33,506 bases of DNA, taken from Acidobacteriota bacterium. Its GTDB lineage: Bacteria > Acidobacteriota > Terriglobia > Terriglobales > Acidobacteriaceae. Position numbers and translations under genes: made by a program. Location: contig JAJXWS010000038.1 in NCBI GenBank assembly GCA_021781495.1, forward strand, positions 1-33,506, in the 5' to 3' direction. The notes beneath the pieces were generated by a model, which saw only the letters and a program-made list of their open reading frames with translations, was not told where the DNA came from and ran no database searches. Positions 8,494 to 17,734 of the stretch are shown one piece after another. Position 1 is the stretch's first letter, and each line of letters opens with the position of its first letter.

Positions 8494-9255
8494 TCAGCCG
8501 GTGATGAGCGCGATGCCAACGCGCAGCACGGTGAAGGCGAACCACCAGCAGAAGACCGTGGCATAACCGGCGCTGCGCTTTTTGCCGGCTACAGCGGCAA
8601 GGCCAATGGAGAGCAGGATGGCCACCCAGAGATTCACGATGTCGATTTGCGTGAGCAGGACGTAGAGCGCCTTGTTGGTCTCTTCAAAGGAGAGGTAGTA
8701 GGCGATGTTGGTGCCCACGTAGTTCTGCAGCATGAAGGACTCCGGGGCGATGCCGACAAAGAGCGCAATGGTGGCGAGAAGCGGCTTGAAGATCATGGGC
8801 AGGCTGGCGTAGAAGTACACAGCCAGCACCGCGCCGAAGCTGGCCTGGGCGCCGAAGGCAAAGTTGACCGTGCCCCACAGAATGGCCGCCACCACAAGCG
8901 CCATGAGGATAAAGAGAACGGGGCCGGCCGCGGCGGAGACCTCAGTGGAGATAGCGGTGATTCTAAGGGCGCTTGCCCGCTGATCTTCCGGCAGCTGATC
9001 GATTCTTTCAGCCTGCTTGGGATTCATGCGGATCATGTTCTCTGCCGCGCGGGACCAGCCGACCCGCATGCTGATGCCGGCGAAGAGCATGTAGCTGAAG
9101 ACAATGCCAATGAGAAACGGCAGCCACCAGCTGCGATTGCCGCGCCGGATGTCCTCAAAGGTACGCGAGGGCGCGGTGAAGGCGTTGGAGACGCGCTCCC
9201 ACTGGGAGAGTCCGGGCTTGGGCTCGGCAGGAACTGGAAGGGTTGGATCGCTCAT
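8494..9255 (-). CDS. Yip1-family integral membrane protein
   Basis: A 253-residue membrane protein with about five hydrophobic segments near residues 44-63, 108-130, 138-168, 205-224 and 230-251. A short Pro-rich cytoplasmic start leads into the PSRTFEDIRRG box typical of bacterial Yip1/DUF1282-type proteins, followed by the WWLPF entry to the first helix. Function of the family in bacteria is not established. ATG 9255 has AAAGG upstream. TACAAT lies 92 nt upstream on the same strand (9348-9353) and is a possible -10. Transcribed in the same direction as the DUF5715 gene but separated from it by 153 bp, so probably independent. Confidence 0.8.
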   Translation of the reverse strand: MSDPTLPVPAEPKPGLSQWERVSNAFTAPSRTFEDIRRGNRSWWLPFLIGIVFSYMLFAGISMRVGWSRAAENMIRMNPKQAERIDQLPEDQRASALRITAISTEVSAAAGPVLFILMALVVAAILWGTVNFAFGAQASFGAVLAVYFYASLPMIFKPLLATIALFVGIAPESFMLQNYVGTNIAYYLSFEETNKALYVLLTQIDIVNLWVAILLSIGLAAVAGKKRSAGYATVFCWWFAFTVLRVGIALITG

Positions 9256-9347
9256 GAGCTACCTTTCCGTGGACTGCATGGAGTTAGGCTGCGCAAAGCT
9301 GACCAGGATTGCGTGCAGGCGAAGACGCAGCCGTCGGTTCGCACGCG

Positions 9348-9353
9348 ATTGTA
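9348..9353 (-). promoter_or_regulatory. Candidate -10 box for the Yip1-family gene
   Basis: TACAAT on the minus strand in the context GGGGTACAATC. The same 11 bases occur at the fabD start (32381-32390 region). No good -35 is seen. Confidence 0.35.
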
Positions 9354-9408
9354 CCCCGAACGGACGGGCGATGCGTGTGACGGCGACGCCGAGGCACGGC
9401 CTTTGGGT

Positions 9409-10491
9409 TCAGCGGCCGTGCGTGGCTATCTGCGCGGAGGGCTCCGTGGCGTCGTCCGGGTCGGGGTCGCCGGCTGGTTGCGCGGCGGCTGGGGGCTCGG
9501 CGGCAGGATGCGCGGCGGTACGATGCGATTTGCGGGAGGCGGCGGCGGGCGCGTAGTCCTTGTAGACGGTGATGTGGAAGCAGGCCTGCTGGAACTCCTC
9601 TTCGACATCGATCTTGCCGGAATCCTGCAGGGCGAGCAGGTGCGAGCGCATCCAGTAAATCTCGCGCGTGCTGAGGCCCTTCTTGGCGATGTCGATGGTG
9701 GCGCCCGTGACGTGGGGGCTGACGACGTCGCCCTCGGCGGGCGCGGCGTTGCCGTTGGTGGCCATCAGGCGCTTTTGATAGTCGATGGTACGGACGGCGG
9801 AGCTGACCTCCAGCGGGCGATGGAAGCGAAGGTCGTGCGCGCGCGACAGGTCGGCGAGGAAGGTTGCGGTCCAGGGACGGCAGTAGCGGCGGTCCTGGGG
9901 CAGATTGCCGTTGATGGTGAGCGCATCGGACGTGGGAACGGGCACGAGCAGGCCGCGGGAGATGCGGTCGTCGAGATCGGCCGTGGTTTCGATGCGTTCC
10001 AGCCCCTCGGCGTCGGTCTTCTGGTTCTGGCGAACGAGCGACTCCATGGAGCCGCGCAGCGGCGGCATGGGCGTGATGTGAATGCGCGTGAGCGATGCGG
10101 GTTCAGCGACAGCCGTGGCGGGCTGATCCGTCTGCGGCGTGCTCTGCGGCGCGTCCGCGGAGGGCGAAGTGCGCTCGGCCGGGACAATGCGCATGCGGTC
10201 GCGGAGAGCGGCACGGCGACGGCTGAGGCGGGCCTGCTGGCGCGTGGCGCGATGCGAATGCGCGGCACGGCGGGTGACGCGATTGGCATGGCGCGCCGTT
10301 GCCCTGCGCGTGCTGTGGGCTGCGGCGTGGCGCGTCCGCGCATGAGAGGCCCTGGCATGAGAGGACTTGACATGAGAGGACTTGGCGGCCACAGCTGTCC
10401 TGTGCGCGCGGGCCGGATGAGCGGCTGCGCCGCTGGCGGAGACCGCCAGGGTGACGGCGAGCAGGAAGGCGATGATTGCGGATCGCACCAT
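9409..10491 (-). CDS. Exported DUF5715-type protein with an M15/LAS-like core
   Basis: A 360-residue protein. A signal peptide (residues 1-24, SAIIAFLLAVTLAVSASG) is followed by a very basic Arg/His/Ala tract (about 24-99), a Ser/Pro/Thr linker, a globular core (about 140-315) and an Ala/Pro tail. The core has SPHVTGATID (H260, D267) and a later CFHI (H306), matching the SxHxxGxAxD and final His zinc ligands of the M15/VanY/hedgehog fold. The Glu expected three residues before the last His is Ala303. It may be a cell-wall-binding or non-catalytic relative of D-Ala-D-Ala peptidases; function unproven. Start is uncertain: ATG 10491 gives the cleanest signal peptide, while ATGs at 10518 and 10521 directly follow TACACT (10523-10528). 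Confidence 0.75.
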   Translation of the reverse strand: MVRSAIIAFLLAVTLAVSASGAAAHPARAHRTAVAAKSSHVKSSHARASHARTRHAAAHSTRRATARHANRVTRRAAHSHRATRQQARLSRRRAALRDRMRIVPAERTSPSADAPQSTPQTDQPATAVAEPASLTRIHITPMPPLRGSMESLVRQNQKTDAEGLERIETTADLDDRISRGLLVPVPTSDALTINGNLPQDRRYCRPWTATFLADLSRAHDLRFHRPLEVSSAVRTIDYQKRLMATNGNAAPAEGDVVSPHVTGATIDIAKKGLSTREIYWMRSHLLALQDSGKIDVEEEFQQACFHITVYKDYAPAAASRKSHRTAAHPAAEPPAAAQPAGDPDPDDATEPSAQIATHGR

Positions 10492-10632
10492 AGGGAGCGT
10501 GCGGAGAATCGAGAGCATCATTAGTGTAGGATGCAGGAATCGCAAAATCGAGTGCCTAGTGGGGTTCGGTTTTGTCTGATAACAAGCGCAACCGACATGG
10601 TTGCAAGCTGTTGAGGACAGTGGGGAAAGTGT

Positions 10633-10662
10633 GGGCATCCCGGCGCGGGGATGCCCGTTTTT
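10633..10662. terminator. Hairpin downstream of gyrA
   Basis: Arms GGGCATCCC (10633-10641) and GGGATGCCC (10648-10656) form a perfect 9-bp stem with a 6-nt loop. A T5 run follows on the plus strand (10658-10662), whereas on the minus strand, where gyrA ends, only ACACTTTCC follows. It may end gyrA and also stop antisense transcription into it. Confidence 0.6.
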
Positions 10663-10680
10663 GCTTGCGAGAGGCCGAAT

Positions 10681-13509
10681 TTATTGCAGCAGGGTCGGCT
10701 CGTCTTCCTTGTTGAGCTCCTCGGGCGGGATGATGACGGCGGCTGCAACCTTGTCGTCCTCTTCCAGGCTGAGGAGGCGGACGCCCTGCGTGGCGCGGCC
10801 GGCAGCACGGACCTGCTTGGTGTCAATGCGGATGATCTTGCCGAACTGGCTGATGACCATTAGCTCAGAACTCTCATTGACGAGCAGGATGGACGCTGTC
10901 TTGCCCACCTTGGGCGTGGCCTTGAGGTTGTTGACGCCCTGCGCGCCGCGCGCGGTCAGGCGATACTCGTCCACGTCCGTGCGCTTGCCGAAGCCGTTCT
11001 CAGTGACGGTGAGGATGAGGGACTGGGTGACGCAGAGCTTTTCATCCAGATGCTTGAGGGCCTTGTCGGCCTCTTCGACGGCCTTCTCGGCTGCCTTTTC
11101 GGCGGCCTTGAGCAACTCGTCGTCGGGCGAGCCGTTGCGGCGGTCTTCGCGGGCCTTCTGCAGGGCCTCGCGGGCATCGGCATGCATCTGGCGCAGCGCG
11201 TGGAGCTTGTCAGTAAGCCCGCGCGCGGCGGCGCACTCGTCGCGCTCCCTGTCGCGGGTCTCATCGGAGTCCGTGATGGCCGCGCCGATGACGTAGTCGC
11301 CCTTCTTGAGGGAGATGCCCTTGTTGCCGGCCGCGTTGCGGCCCATGGGGCGCAGGCCGATGCCGCTGCGCTCGGGGTCGTACTCCTCCTGGAAGCGGAT
11401 GGCCATGCCCTCGCGGGTGGCGAGGAAGATGGTCTGCTTGCCGTTGGTGAGGCCCGCGGCGATGAGGTCGTCTTCCTCATCAATGGCGATGGCGATGATG
11501 CCGCGCGACATGACGTTGGAGAAGTCCTTGAGCGGCGTCTTTTTCACGGTGCCGTTGCGCGTGGCGAAGAAGATGTACTTGCCCTCTTCCTCCAGGTTGC
11601 GGACCGGCAGGATGGTGCGAACGCTTTCGCCGGGCTGCAGATTGAGCAGGCTCTGCATGGACTTGCCCTTGCCTGCCGCGCTGACGTCAGGAATCTCATA
11701 GACCTTGAGCCAGTAGACGCGGCCGGTGTTGGTGAAGCAGAGCAGGTAGGAGTGGGTGGAGTCCACGATGAGCTGCGAGACGAAGTCTTCCTCGCGGGTC
11801 TTCATGCCGGTGCGTCCGGTGCCGCCGCGGCGCTGCTGACGATAGATGGAGATGGGCGTGCGCTTCAGGTATCCCTGATGGCTGACGGTGACGGCCACCT
11901 GCTCGTCGGCGATCAGGTCCTCAAGCTGCAGCTCTGCGGATTCATCGACGATCTGCGTGCGGCGGGCGTCGCCGTACCGGTCGCGAACCTCTTCCAGCTC
12001 CTTGATGATGACGGAGCGAAGCTTGGCGTCGCTGGCCAGGATCTCCTCGTAGTCGGCGATCTTGATGCGGATCTCCTTCAGCTCGTTGAGCAGTTCGTCG
12101 ACGGAGAGCTGGGTGAGGCGATAGAGCTGGAGTTCGAGGATGGCGTCAATCTGGCGCAGAGACAGGCCGCGCTCTTCATGAGGCTGTCGCTCGCGGTCCA
12201 GGTTGATGATGATGTCTGTTCCCTTGCCCCAGGCGTAGAGGTTCTCGCGCGCCTCGGCACGCGAGCTTGATCCGCGGATGATGCGGATGACGGCGTCGAG
12301 GTTGTCGAGGGCGATCTTGAGGCCTTCGAGGACATGCTCGCGCTCGCGGGCCTTGCGCAGCAGGTAGACGGTGCGGCGCTGCACCACGTCAATGCGGTGA
12401 TTGATAAAGCAGCGGATGGCCTCATCGAGCCCCAGCTCACGCGGCTGGCCGTTGAGCACGGCCAGGAAGATCATGGAGAAGCTCTCCTGCATCTGCGTGT
12501 GCTTGTAGAGCTGATTGAGGACGATCTCAGGCTGGGCACCGCGCTTGAGCTCGATGACGATGCGCATGCCGTCGCGGTCGCTCTCGTCGCGCACGTCGCC
12601 GATCTCATCGATGACCTTGTCGTTGACCAGCTCGGCGATGCGCTCGATGAGCTTGGACTTGTTGACCTGGTACGGAATCTCCGTGACGATGATGGCCTGT
12701 TTTTCCTTGGTCAGGTTCTCAGTGGCCACCTTGGCGCGCATCATGAAGCGGCCGCGGCCGGTCTTGTAGGCGTTGGCGATGCCGCCCCGGCCGTAGAGGA
12801 ATCCGCCGGTGGGGAAATCGGGGCCCTGCACGTGCTTGAGCACCTCCAGCAGGCCGGCATTGGGATTGCGAACCAGCTCGATGGAGGCGTTGACGACCTC
12901 AGTGAGGTTGTGCGGGGGAATGTTGGTGGCCATGCCGACGGCGATGCCGTTGGAGCCGTTGACGATGAGATTGGGGATGCGGGTGGGCAGCACCACCGGC
13001 TCCTGCGTGGACTCGTCGTAGTTGGGAACGAAGTCCACGGTCTCCATGTCGATGTCGGCGAGCAGTTCACCGGCGATGCGCTCCATGCGGCACTCGGTGT
13101 AGCGCATGGCCGCGGGCGGGTCGCCATCGACGGAGCCGAAGTTGCCCTGGCCATCGATGAGGGGATAGCGCAGGGAGAAGGGCTGCGCCATGCGCACCAG
13201 CGTGTCGTAGATGGCGGAGTCGCCGTGGGGATGGTAGACACCCATGGCCTGGCCGACGACCTTGGCGCACTTGGTGTACTTTTTGTTGTGCTCCAGTCCC
13301 ATCTCGCTCATGGTGTAGAGCACGCGCCGATGGACGGGCTTGAGGCCGTCGCGGGCATCGGGCAGGGCGCGGCCAATAATGACCGACATCGAGTAGTCGA
13401 GATACGAGCGGCGCATCTCCTCTTCGATGTTGATGGGGATGAGGTTGAAACCGCCGGAGGGCGGGTTGCCACCGTCAAGAGGGAGCTGGGGGTTCTTCTC
13501 GTCTGCCAT
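10681..13509 (-). CDS. gyrA: DNA gyrase subunit A
   Basis: A 942-residue type II topoisomerase subunit that cuts and rejoins DNA during negative supercoiling. The catalytic tyrosine is Y137 (AAMRYTE). The quinolone-determining positions are S98 and D102 (equivalent to E. coli S83 and D87), the susceptible-type residues. The GyrA box QRRGGTG, near residue 558, separates GyrA from ParC. The C-terminal beta-pinwheel contains an unusual charged, heptad-rich insertion of about 80 residues (746-825) before [10 protein letters not shown]. The usual long acidic tail is missing. ATG 13509 is chosen from the protein start ([10 protein letters not shown]); it has no clear Shine-Dalgarno, and a TTG at 13539 is an alternative. 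gyrB is not in the window. Confidence 0.97.
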   Translation of the reverse strand: MADEKNPQLPLDGGNPPSGGFNLIPINIEEEMRRSYLDYSMSVIIGRALPDARDGLKPVHRRVLYTMSEMGLEHNKKYTKCAKVVGQAMGVYHPHGDSAIYDTLVRMAQPFSLRYPLIDGQGNFGSVDGDPPAAMRYTECRMERIAGELLADIDMETVDFVPNYDESTQEPVVLPTRIPNLIVNGSNGIAVGMATNIPPHNLTEVVNASIELVRNPNAGLLEVLKHVQGPDFPTGGFLYGRGGIANAYKTGRGRFMMRAKVATENLTKEKQAIIVTEIPYQVNKSKLIERIAELVNDKVIDEIGDVRDESDRDGMRIVIELKRGAQPEIVLNQLYKHTQMQESFSMIFLAVLNGQPRELGLDEAIRCFINHRIDVVQRRTVYLLRKAREREHVLEGLKIALDNLDAVIRIIRGSSSRAEARENLYAWGKGTDIIINLDRERQPHEERGLSLRQIDAILELQLYRLTQLSVDELLNELKEIRIKIADYEEILASDAKLRSVIIKELEEVRDRYGDARRTQIVDESAELQLEDLIADEQVAVTVSHQGYLKRTPISIYRQQRRGGTGRTGMKTREEDFVSQLIVDSTHSYLLCFTNTGRVYWLKVYEIPDVSAAGKGKSMQSLLNLQPGESVRTILPVRNLEEEGKYIFFATRNGTVKKTPLKDFSNVMSRGIIAIAIDEEDDLIAAGLTNGKQTIFLATREGMAIRFQEEYDPERSGIGLRPMGRNAAGNKGISLKKGDYVIGAAITDSDETRDRERDECAAARGLTDKLHALRQMHADAREALQKAREDRRNGSPDDELLKAAEKAAEKAVEEADKALKHLDEKLCVTQSLILTVTENGFGKRTDVDEYRLTARGAQGVNNLKATPKVGKTASILLVNESSELMVISQFGKIIRIDTKQVRAAGRATQGVRLLSLEEDDKVAAAVIIPPEELNKEDEPTLLQ

Positions 13510-13584
13510 AGAGTTTTTGCGCCCGCAGAAAAGCGGCAAAAGTGGTCCGGAAAAGCGAGGCCGGGCTCCACGGGCTGAAAGCTT

Positions 13585-13614
13585 ATTTTACTCTTCCGAA
13601 GGGCCTGAAAGCAA
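13585..13614 (-). promoter_or_regulatory. Candidate gyrA promoter
   Basis: On the minus strand TTGCTT (13609-13614) and TAAAAT (13585-13590) are separated by 18 bp. It lies about 75 bp before the gyrA ATG, in the most AT-rich stretch of the region. Confidence 0.5.
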
Positions 13615-13764
13615 GGATATGACAATTCCTTAAGTTACTATTTTGCAATTATTTAGAGCGACCGAAAACGGGGCCGAAAGCGCCCGTGGGCGGGCTGGGA
13701 CGCCGGGCCGGCGGCGGGGGCGGTTTGGGGGCCTGCGAGGCGGGCCGTCTGGGGTGGCGGCGGC

Positions 13765-14973
13765 CTAGATAAGGCCCGGCAGACTGAGGACGCAGAAGAC
13801 GGCCTGGAGCAGTACGATAGCTCCGGTGGCGGCCAAGGCAAGGCGGCCGCGAGGGGTCTCATAGGCGTCGGCAAAGACGCCGCCGAGGAAGGTGAACAAA
13901 AACGGCAGGGCCCAGAGCCAGGGCATGCCGGGAGCGCCCGTCATGATGAGCGGGAACAGGACCACGGCGCAGAGCAGCGGGGCGGTGTTGCCAAAGTAGC
14001 GGGAGCGGCTTGCGGCCAGATAGAGCAGCGCGGCAGAGGCCGTGGCGATGGTGATTCCGGCGTGGCTGAGGGTGGTGAAGAAGCGGCGCGCGGGGTCAGC
14101 GGAGAACCAGAGGAAGCCGGAGGCGGAGCGGAAGACGTAGCTGAAAGCGTCCGGCGAGAACTGGTAGCAGGCAAAGGCCAGCACCAGCGCTCCGATGGAA
14201 GCCAGCAGCACCACGGGCAGCACCTGGCTGCGGCGGCCCTCCGCCACCCAGAGCATGAGCACCAGGCCGAGCAGGGCGGCCACCGGCAGGGCCGCGATGT
14301 GCGAGGCGGCGGCGATGCCCAGCGCGAGGGTGAGCAGCACGATGCGCGGCCGCCACTTGCGGCGCGGTCCCTGCATGGCATGGGCTACACCGATGCAGGT
14401 GTAGACGGCTCCGTAGACGCCGAGAGCTGCAAGGATCTCAGGGTTGGGAGAGACGCAGGCCTTGAGTACCGGCGGCGAAAAGCAGTAGAGCGCCAGGGCC
14501 GTATAGCCGCCCAGGTTGCCGTAGAGTCGCCGCGTAACCCACCAGAGAGCGCCGCCGAGCAGGCAGCCGGCAAACAGAAACGGGAGTCGCAGCAGCAGCA
14601 GAACATGGGTGAGCTGGTGGCGCATCTCCCAGCTGCTGACCTCGCCGGAGGTCTGCACGACGCGGTCTTCGGGCTTGCGGAAGTGGTCCAGGCCGCGCTG
14701 GAGGGCGAGGTTGAGGGTAAGGGGCAGGCCCGCCACGCGATAGGCCAGCACGCCGTCGTGGATGTTGCCGCAACTGGTGAAGTAGCCGGCCAGCGGCGAA
14801 GGCTTCTCCCACATCTCGCGGCCGCAGCGGGCGTACTGGTAGTCGCGGTCGGTGAGGGTTTGCCGGCCGGTAAGCCAGAGGCCCTGCGCCAGAAACAGCA
14901 GCAGAAGCCCGGCGGCGATGCGCTGGGGCAGATTGAAGCGAAAGCGGCGTAGCAAACCGAACCGGTGGGTCAT
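13765..14973 (-). CDS. Polytopic membrane protein, GT39/GT-C-like, function unknown
   Basis: A 402-residue protein with about nine or ten hydrophobic helices. A basic start leads into the first helix (RIAAGLLLLFLAQGLWL). A polar loop (about 38-120) contains DRDYQYARCGREMW and a second cysteine in TSCGN. This layout, one helix then a polar loop followed by many helices, recalls the GT-C glycosyltransferase/dolichyl-mannosyl family, but I see no clear catalytic Asp/Glu motif, so no activity is assigned. Start ATG 14973; a GTG one codon earlier is possible, and no good Shine-Dalgarno is seen. Divergent from ruvB. Confidence 0.75.
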   Translation of the reverse strand: MTHRFGLLRRFRFNLPQRIAAGLLLLFLAQGLWLTGRQTLTDRDYQYARCGREMWEKPSPLAGYFTSCGNIHDGVLAYRVAGLPLTLNLALQRGLDHFRKPEDRVVQTSGEVSSWEMRHQLTHVLLLLRLPFLFAGCLLGGALWWVTRRLYGNLGGYTALALYCFSPPVLKACVSPNPEILAALGVYGAVYTCIGVAHAMQGPRRKWRPRIVLLTLALGIAAASHIAALPVAALLGLVLMLWVAEGRRSQVLPVVLLASIGALVLAFACYQFSPDAFSYVFRSASGFLWFSADPARRFFTTLSHAGITIATASAALLYLAASRSRYFGNTAPLLCAVVLFPLIMTGAPGMPWLWALPFLFTFLGGVFADAYETPRGRLALAATGAIVLLQAVFCVLSLPGLI

Positions 14974-15040
14974 CACAATGGAAAGGGCCGCTCCCAGTCT
15001 AAATGGCGGAGGGGGCGGGCTGGGCAGGCGGAGTTTCGGT

Positions 15041-15046
15041 TAAACT
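15041..15046 (+). promoter_or_regulatory. -10-like box for ruvB, 9 nt before the ATG
   Basis: TAAACT, nine bases before ATG 15056, with no Shine-Dalgarno between (TCTCCCAGC). Suggests a leaderless or nearly leaderless ruvB mRNA. No good -35. Confidence 0.4.
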
Positions 15047-15055
15047 TCTCCCAGC

Positions 15056-16096
15056 ATGGCCATTGCGCGCGACAACTCACCCGAACGGCTGGTCAGCGCC
15101 TCGCGCGCGGACGAAGAGCAGAGCTTTGAACTGAAGCTGCGGCCCCGCTGGCTGCGGGAGTTTATCGGCCAGTCCAAGGCCAAGGAGCAACTGGCCATTG
15201 CGCTGGAGGCCGCCAAGTCGCGCGGCGAGGCGCTGGACCACGTGCTGCTGTTTGGGCCGCCGGGGCTGGGCAAGACGACGCTGGCCACCATCATCGCCAA
15301 TGAGCTGGATGTGGGCTTTCAACAGACGTCCGGCCCGGCGCTGCAGATTCAGGGCGACCTGACGGCCATCCTGACCAACCTGCGTGAGCGGCAGGTGCTC
15401 TTTCTGGACGAGATTCACCGCATGCAGCCGGTGCTGGAGGAGAAGCTCTACACGGCGCTGGAGGACTACAAGCTGGACATCATCATCGGGCAGGGCCCGG
15501 CGGCGCGCACCCACGTGATGGAGATACGGCCGTTCACGTTTGTGGGCGCCACCACGCGGCCCGGCCTGCTGAGCTCGCCGCTGCGCTCGCGGTTCGGCAT
15601 CCTGCTGCGGCTGGAGTTCTACACCGAGGACGAACTGCGGGTTATCGTGGAGCGCTCGGCGGAGGTGTTGCAGGTGCCGATTGACGCCGACGGCGCGGCG
15701 GAGATTGCGCTGCGCTCGCGCGGGACACCGCGCATTGCCAACCGGCTGCTGCGGCGGGTGCGCGACTATGCGCAGGTGCGCGGCACGGGCGTGATTGACC
15801 GGCCCACGGCAAACGCCGCGCTGACCCTGCTGGAAGTGGACGCGCACGGGTTTGATGAGATTGACCGCCGCCTGCTGCTGACGATCATTCACAAGTACGA
15901 TGGCGGACCCGTGGGGCTGGGCACGCTGGCCGCGACGCTGGCCGAGGAAGAGGACGCGCTGGAAGAGGTCTACGAGCCGTTCCTCATCCAGATTGGATTT
16001 CTGGATCGCACGCCGCGCGGACGCGTGGCCACACGGCTGGCCTACGAGCACTTTGGTCTGCCCATGCCGGGACGCCAGACCGGCCTGTTTTCATAA
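15056..16096 (+). CDS. ruvB: Holliday junction branch migration helicase RuvB
   Basis: A 346-residue AAA+ motor that drives branch migration of Holliday junctions with RuvA. Walker A is GPPGLGKT at 67-74, Walker B LDEIH at 117-121, sensor 1 lies in GATTRPG, and the C-terminal winged helix contains [10 protein letters not shown]. Length is standard. ruvA and ruvC are not in the window, so the usual ruvCAB cluster is split here. The start is supported by the conserved N-terminal region and by TAAACT nine bases upstream. A thioredoxin-like gene follows after 56 bp on the same strand and may be cotranscribed. Confidence 0.97.
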   Translation: MAIARDNSPERLVSASRADEEQSFELKLRPRWLREFIGQSKAKEQLAIALEAAKSRGEALDHVLLFGPPGLGKTTLATIIANELDVGFQQTSGPALQIQGDLTAILTNLRERQVLFLDEIHRMQPVLEEKLYTALEDYKLDIIIGQGPAARTHVMEIRPFTFVGATTRPGLLSSPLRSRFGILLRLEFYTEDELRVIVERSAEVLQVPIDADGAAEIALRSRGTPRIANRLLRRVRDYAQVRGTGVIDRPTANAALTLLEVDAHGFDEIDRRLLLTIIHKYDGGPVGLGTLAATLAEEEDALEEVYEPFLIQIGFLDRTPRGRVATRLAYEHFGLPMPGRQTGLFS

Positions 16097-16152
16097 GCTG
16101 CCCGGCAACCGCCGCGCGATGCCGGGCTGGTTCGGAGCAAGGAGACGGAGTT

Positions 16153-16716
16153 ATGTCACTTACGGAATCCACCATGATGCTGGAGCTGGGTACGGAGGCT
16201 CCGGAGTTTGCGCTGCCGGACGCGATCAGCGGCAAGACCGTGCGGCGCGACGATTTGCGCGGGCAGCAGGGGCTGCTGGTGATGTTCCTCTGCGCGCACT
16301 GCCCGTATGTGAAGCACATTGAGAAGGAACTGGGCAGGCTGAGCGCCGACTACCAGGGCAAGCCCATCGCGATGGTGGCCATCAGCAGCAACGATGCTGA
16401 GGCGTATCCGGCAGACAATCCAGCCGGCCTGAAGAAGCAGGCCGAGACGCACGGGTTTCGCTTCCCTTACCTGTATGACGAGACGCAGGCCGTGGCGAAG
16501 GCCTACAAGGCCGCATGCACGCCGGACTTCTTCCTCTTCGACAGAGAGATGCGGCTGGTGTATCGCGGGGAGTTTGACCGCAGCCGCCCCGGCAACGGCG
16601 TGGCCGTAACCGGCGAGGACCTGCGCGCGGCCCTGGACGCAGTGCTTGCCGGCAGGCCGCCGCTCGCCGATCAGCGGCCTTCCATCGGCTGCAACATCAA
16701 GTGGAAGCAGCAGTGA
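16153..16716 (+). CDS. Thioredoxin-like (AhpC/TSA-type) redox protein
   Basis: A 187-residue thioredoxin-fold protein with a CAHC redox motif (C47, C50) in MFLCAHCPYVKHIEKEL. The start GTEAPEFALPD and the later CTPDFFLFD, with the cis-Pro of this fold, are typical of the AhpC/TSA/Redoxin group common in Acidobacteria and related bacteria. No signal peptide, so cytoplasmic. A good AAGGAG lies upstream of ATG 16153; an internal ATG at 16174 is less likely. Likely a thiol-disulfide reductase or peroxidase-like protein; substrate unknown. Convergent with galU, ten bases apart. Confidence 0.87.
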   Translation: MSLTESTMMLELGTEAPEFALPDAISGKTVRRDDLRGQQGLLVMFLCAHCPYVKHIEKELGRLSADYQGKPIAMVAISSNDAEAYPADNPAGLKKQAETHGFRFPYLYDETQAVAKAYKAACTPDFFLFDREMRLVYRGEFDRSRPGNGVAVTGEDLRAALDAVLAGRPPLADQRPSIGCNIKWKQQ

Positions 16717-16725
16717 GGCTGCTGC
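16707..16725. terminator. Small hairpin between the thioredoxin-like gene and galU
   Basis: GCAGCAG and CTGCTGC form a perfect 7-bp stem with a 5-nt loop overlapping the stop codon at 16714-16716. No T-run; weak candidate for a shared terminator. Confidence 0.35.
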
Positions 16726-16726
16726 G

Positions 16727-17602
16727 CTAGAGCTTGAGCCCTTTCAGATACTCCCGAAACTGCGGGCCGAGGTCAGGGCGCTTGAGTGCGAACTCGACCG
16801 TGGCCTGCAGCATGCCGAACTTATCGCCCGCGTCGAAACGCTTGCCTTCGAAGGTGTAGCCGAAGACATTCTCCTCTTTGAGCAGGGCCTTGATGCCGTC
16901 TGTGAGCTGAATTTCGCCGCCGGCGCCGGGTCTGGTCTGCTCCAGCAGATCGAGCACGCGCGGCGTAAGCACGTAACGGCCGATGATGGCCTGCCGGGAC
17001 GGCGCATCTTCGTATTTGGGTTTTTCCACCATGCCGGTGCAGTTGTAGATGCGGGGATTGGCGGGGTCTGGCGAGCCGGCCAGCACGCCGTACGCGGAGA
17101 TGGCGGGGCCTTCCACGGTCTGCGTTGCCAGCACGGAGCCGCCGCGCTCGTTGAAGACGTCGATCATCTGCTTGAGGCAGGGCACATCGGAGTCAATCAC
17201 ATCGTCGGGAAGAATCACGGCGAATGGCTCTTTGCCGATGAGCTCCTTGGCGCAGAGCACGGCGTGGCCCAGCCCGAGCGGCTCCTTCTGGCGGACATAG
17301 CTGATGCGCGCCAGCGCTGCGACGCCGCGCGAGACGGCGAGGAGTTCGTTCTTGCCGCGGCGCTCCAGGGTGGCGTCCAGCTCGAAGCTCTGGTCGAAGT
17401 GATCCTCCATGGCGCCTTTGCCGCGCCCGGTGATGATGATGATGTGCTCGATGCCGGAATTAATGGCCTCTTCCACGCCGTACTGGATGATGGGCTTGTC
17501 GACCAGCGCCAGCATCTCCTTGGGAATTACCTTGGTGGCGGGCAAAAATCGTGTGCCTAGGCCACCGGCGGGAAAGACTGCTTTTCGAACCTGACTCCTC
17601 AT
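16727..17602 (-). CDS. galU: UTP-glucose-1-phosphate uridylyltransferase
   Basis: A 291-residue enzyme that makes UDP-glucose for polysaccharides and glycosylation. The nucleotide-binding signature GGLGTRFLPATKVIPKEM lies at residues 13-30, followed by DKPIIQYGVEEAI and the ILPDD metal-binding segment; VEKP and GGEIQLTD occur further on. All of these are GalU marks. ATG 17602 has GAGGGG seven bases before it; the frame is open to 17683, but the extra 27 residues are not GalU-like. Regulation not visible. Confidence 0.96.
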   Translation of the reverse strand: MRSQVRKAVFPAGGLGTRFLPATKVIPKEMLALVDKPIIQYGVEEAINSGIEHIIIITGRGKGAMEDHFDQSFELDATLERRGKNELLAVSRGVAALARISYVRQKEPLGLGHAVLCAKELIGKEPFAVILPDDVIDSDVPCLKQMIDVFNERGGSVLATQTVEGPAISAYGVLAGSPDPANPRIYNCTGMVEKPKYEDAPSRQAIIGRYVLTPRVLDLLEQTRPGAGGEIQLTDGIKALLKEENVFGYTFEGKRFDAGDKFGMLQATVEFALKRPDLGPQFREYLKGLKL

Positions 17603-17734
17603 CTGAATCCCCTCTTCTGGAAGATGACCGGCAAACGCTGCATGTCCATCCAGCGCACTCACTGCATGGTAATGGGTCAGCACGGGGCAAGGTAAGCCCG
17701 CCCCGCGCGCTGGCGGTGGTGCGATGAAGTGGCG

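Noticed and set aside
8647..10524. Plus-strand open frame of 625 codons opposite the Yip1-family and DUF5715 genes
   Set aside because: Antisense to two genes with signal peptide or membrane features; shows no domain of its own.
10523..10528. TACACT immediately before the double ATG of the DUF5715 gene as a seventh leaderless start
   Set aside because: The distance to the ATGs is only 1 and 4 nt, shorter than a normal -10 to start distance, and the better signal peptide begins at 10491. Left out of the leaderless set.
13640..13764. G-rich stretch between gyrA and the membrane protein as a coding extension
   Set aside because: No start with ribosome site and no resemblance to any protein; most likely the untranslated end of the membrane protein transcript.
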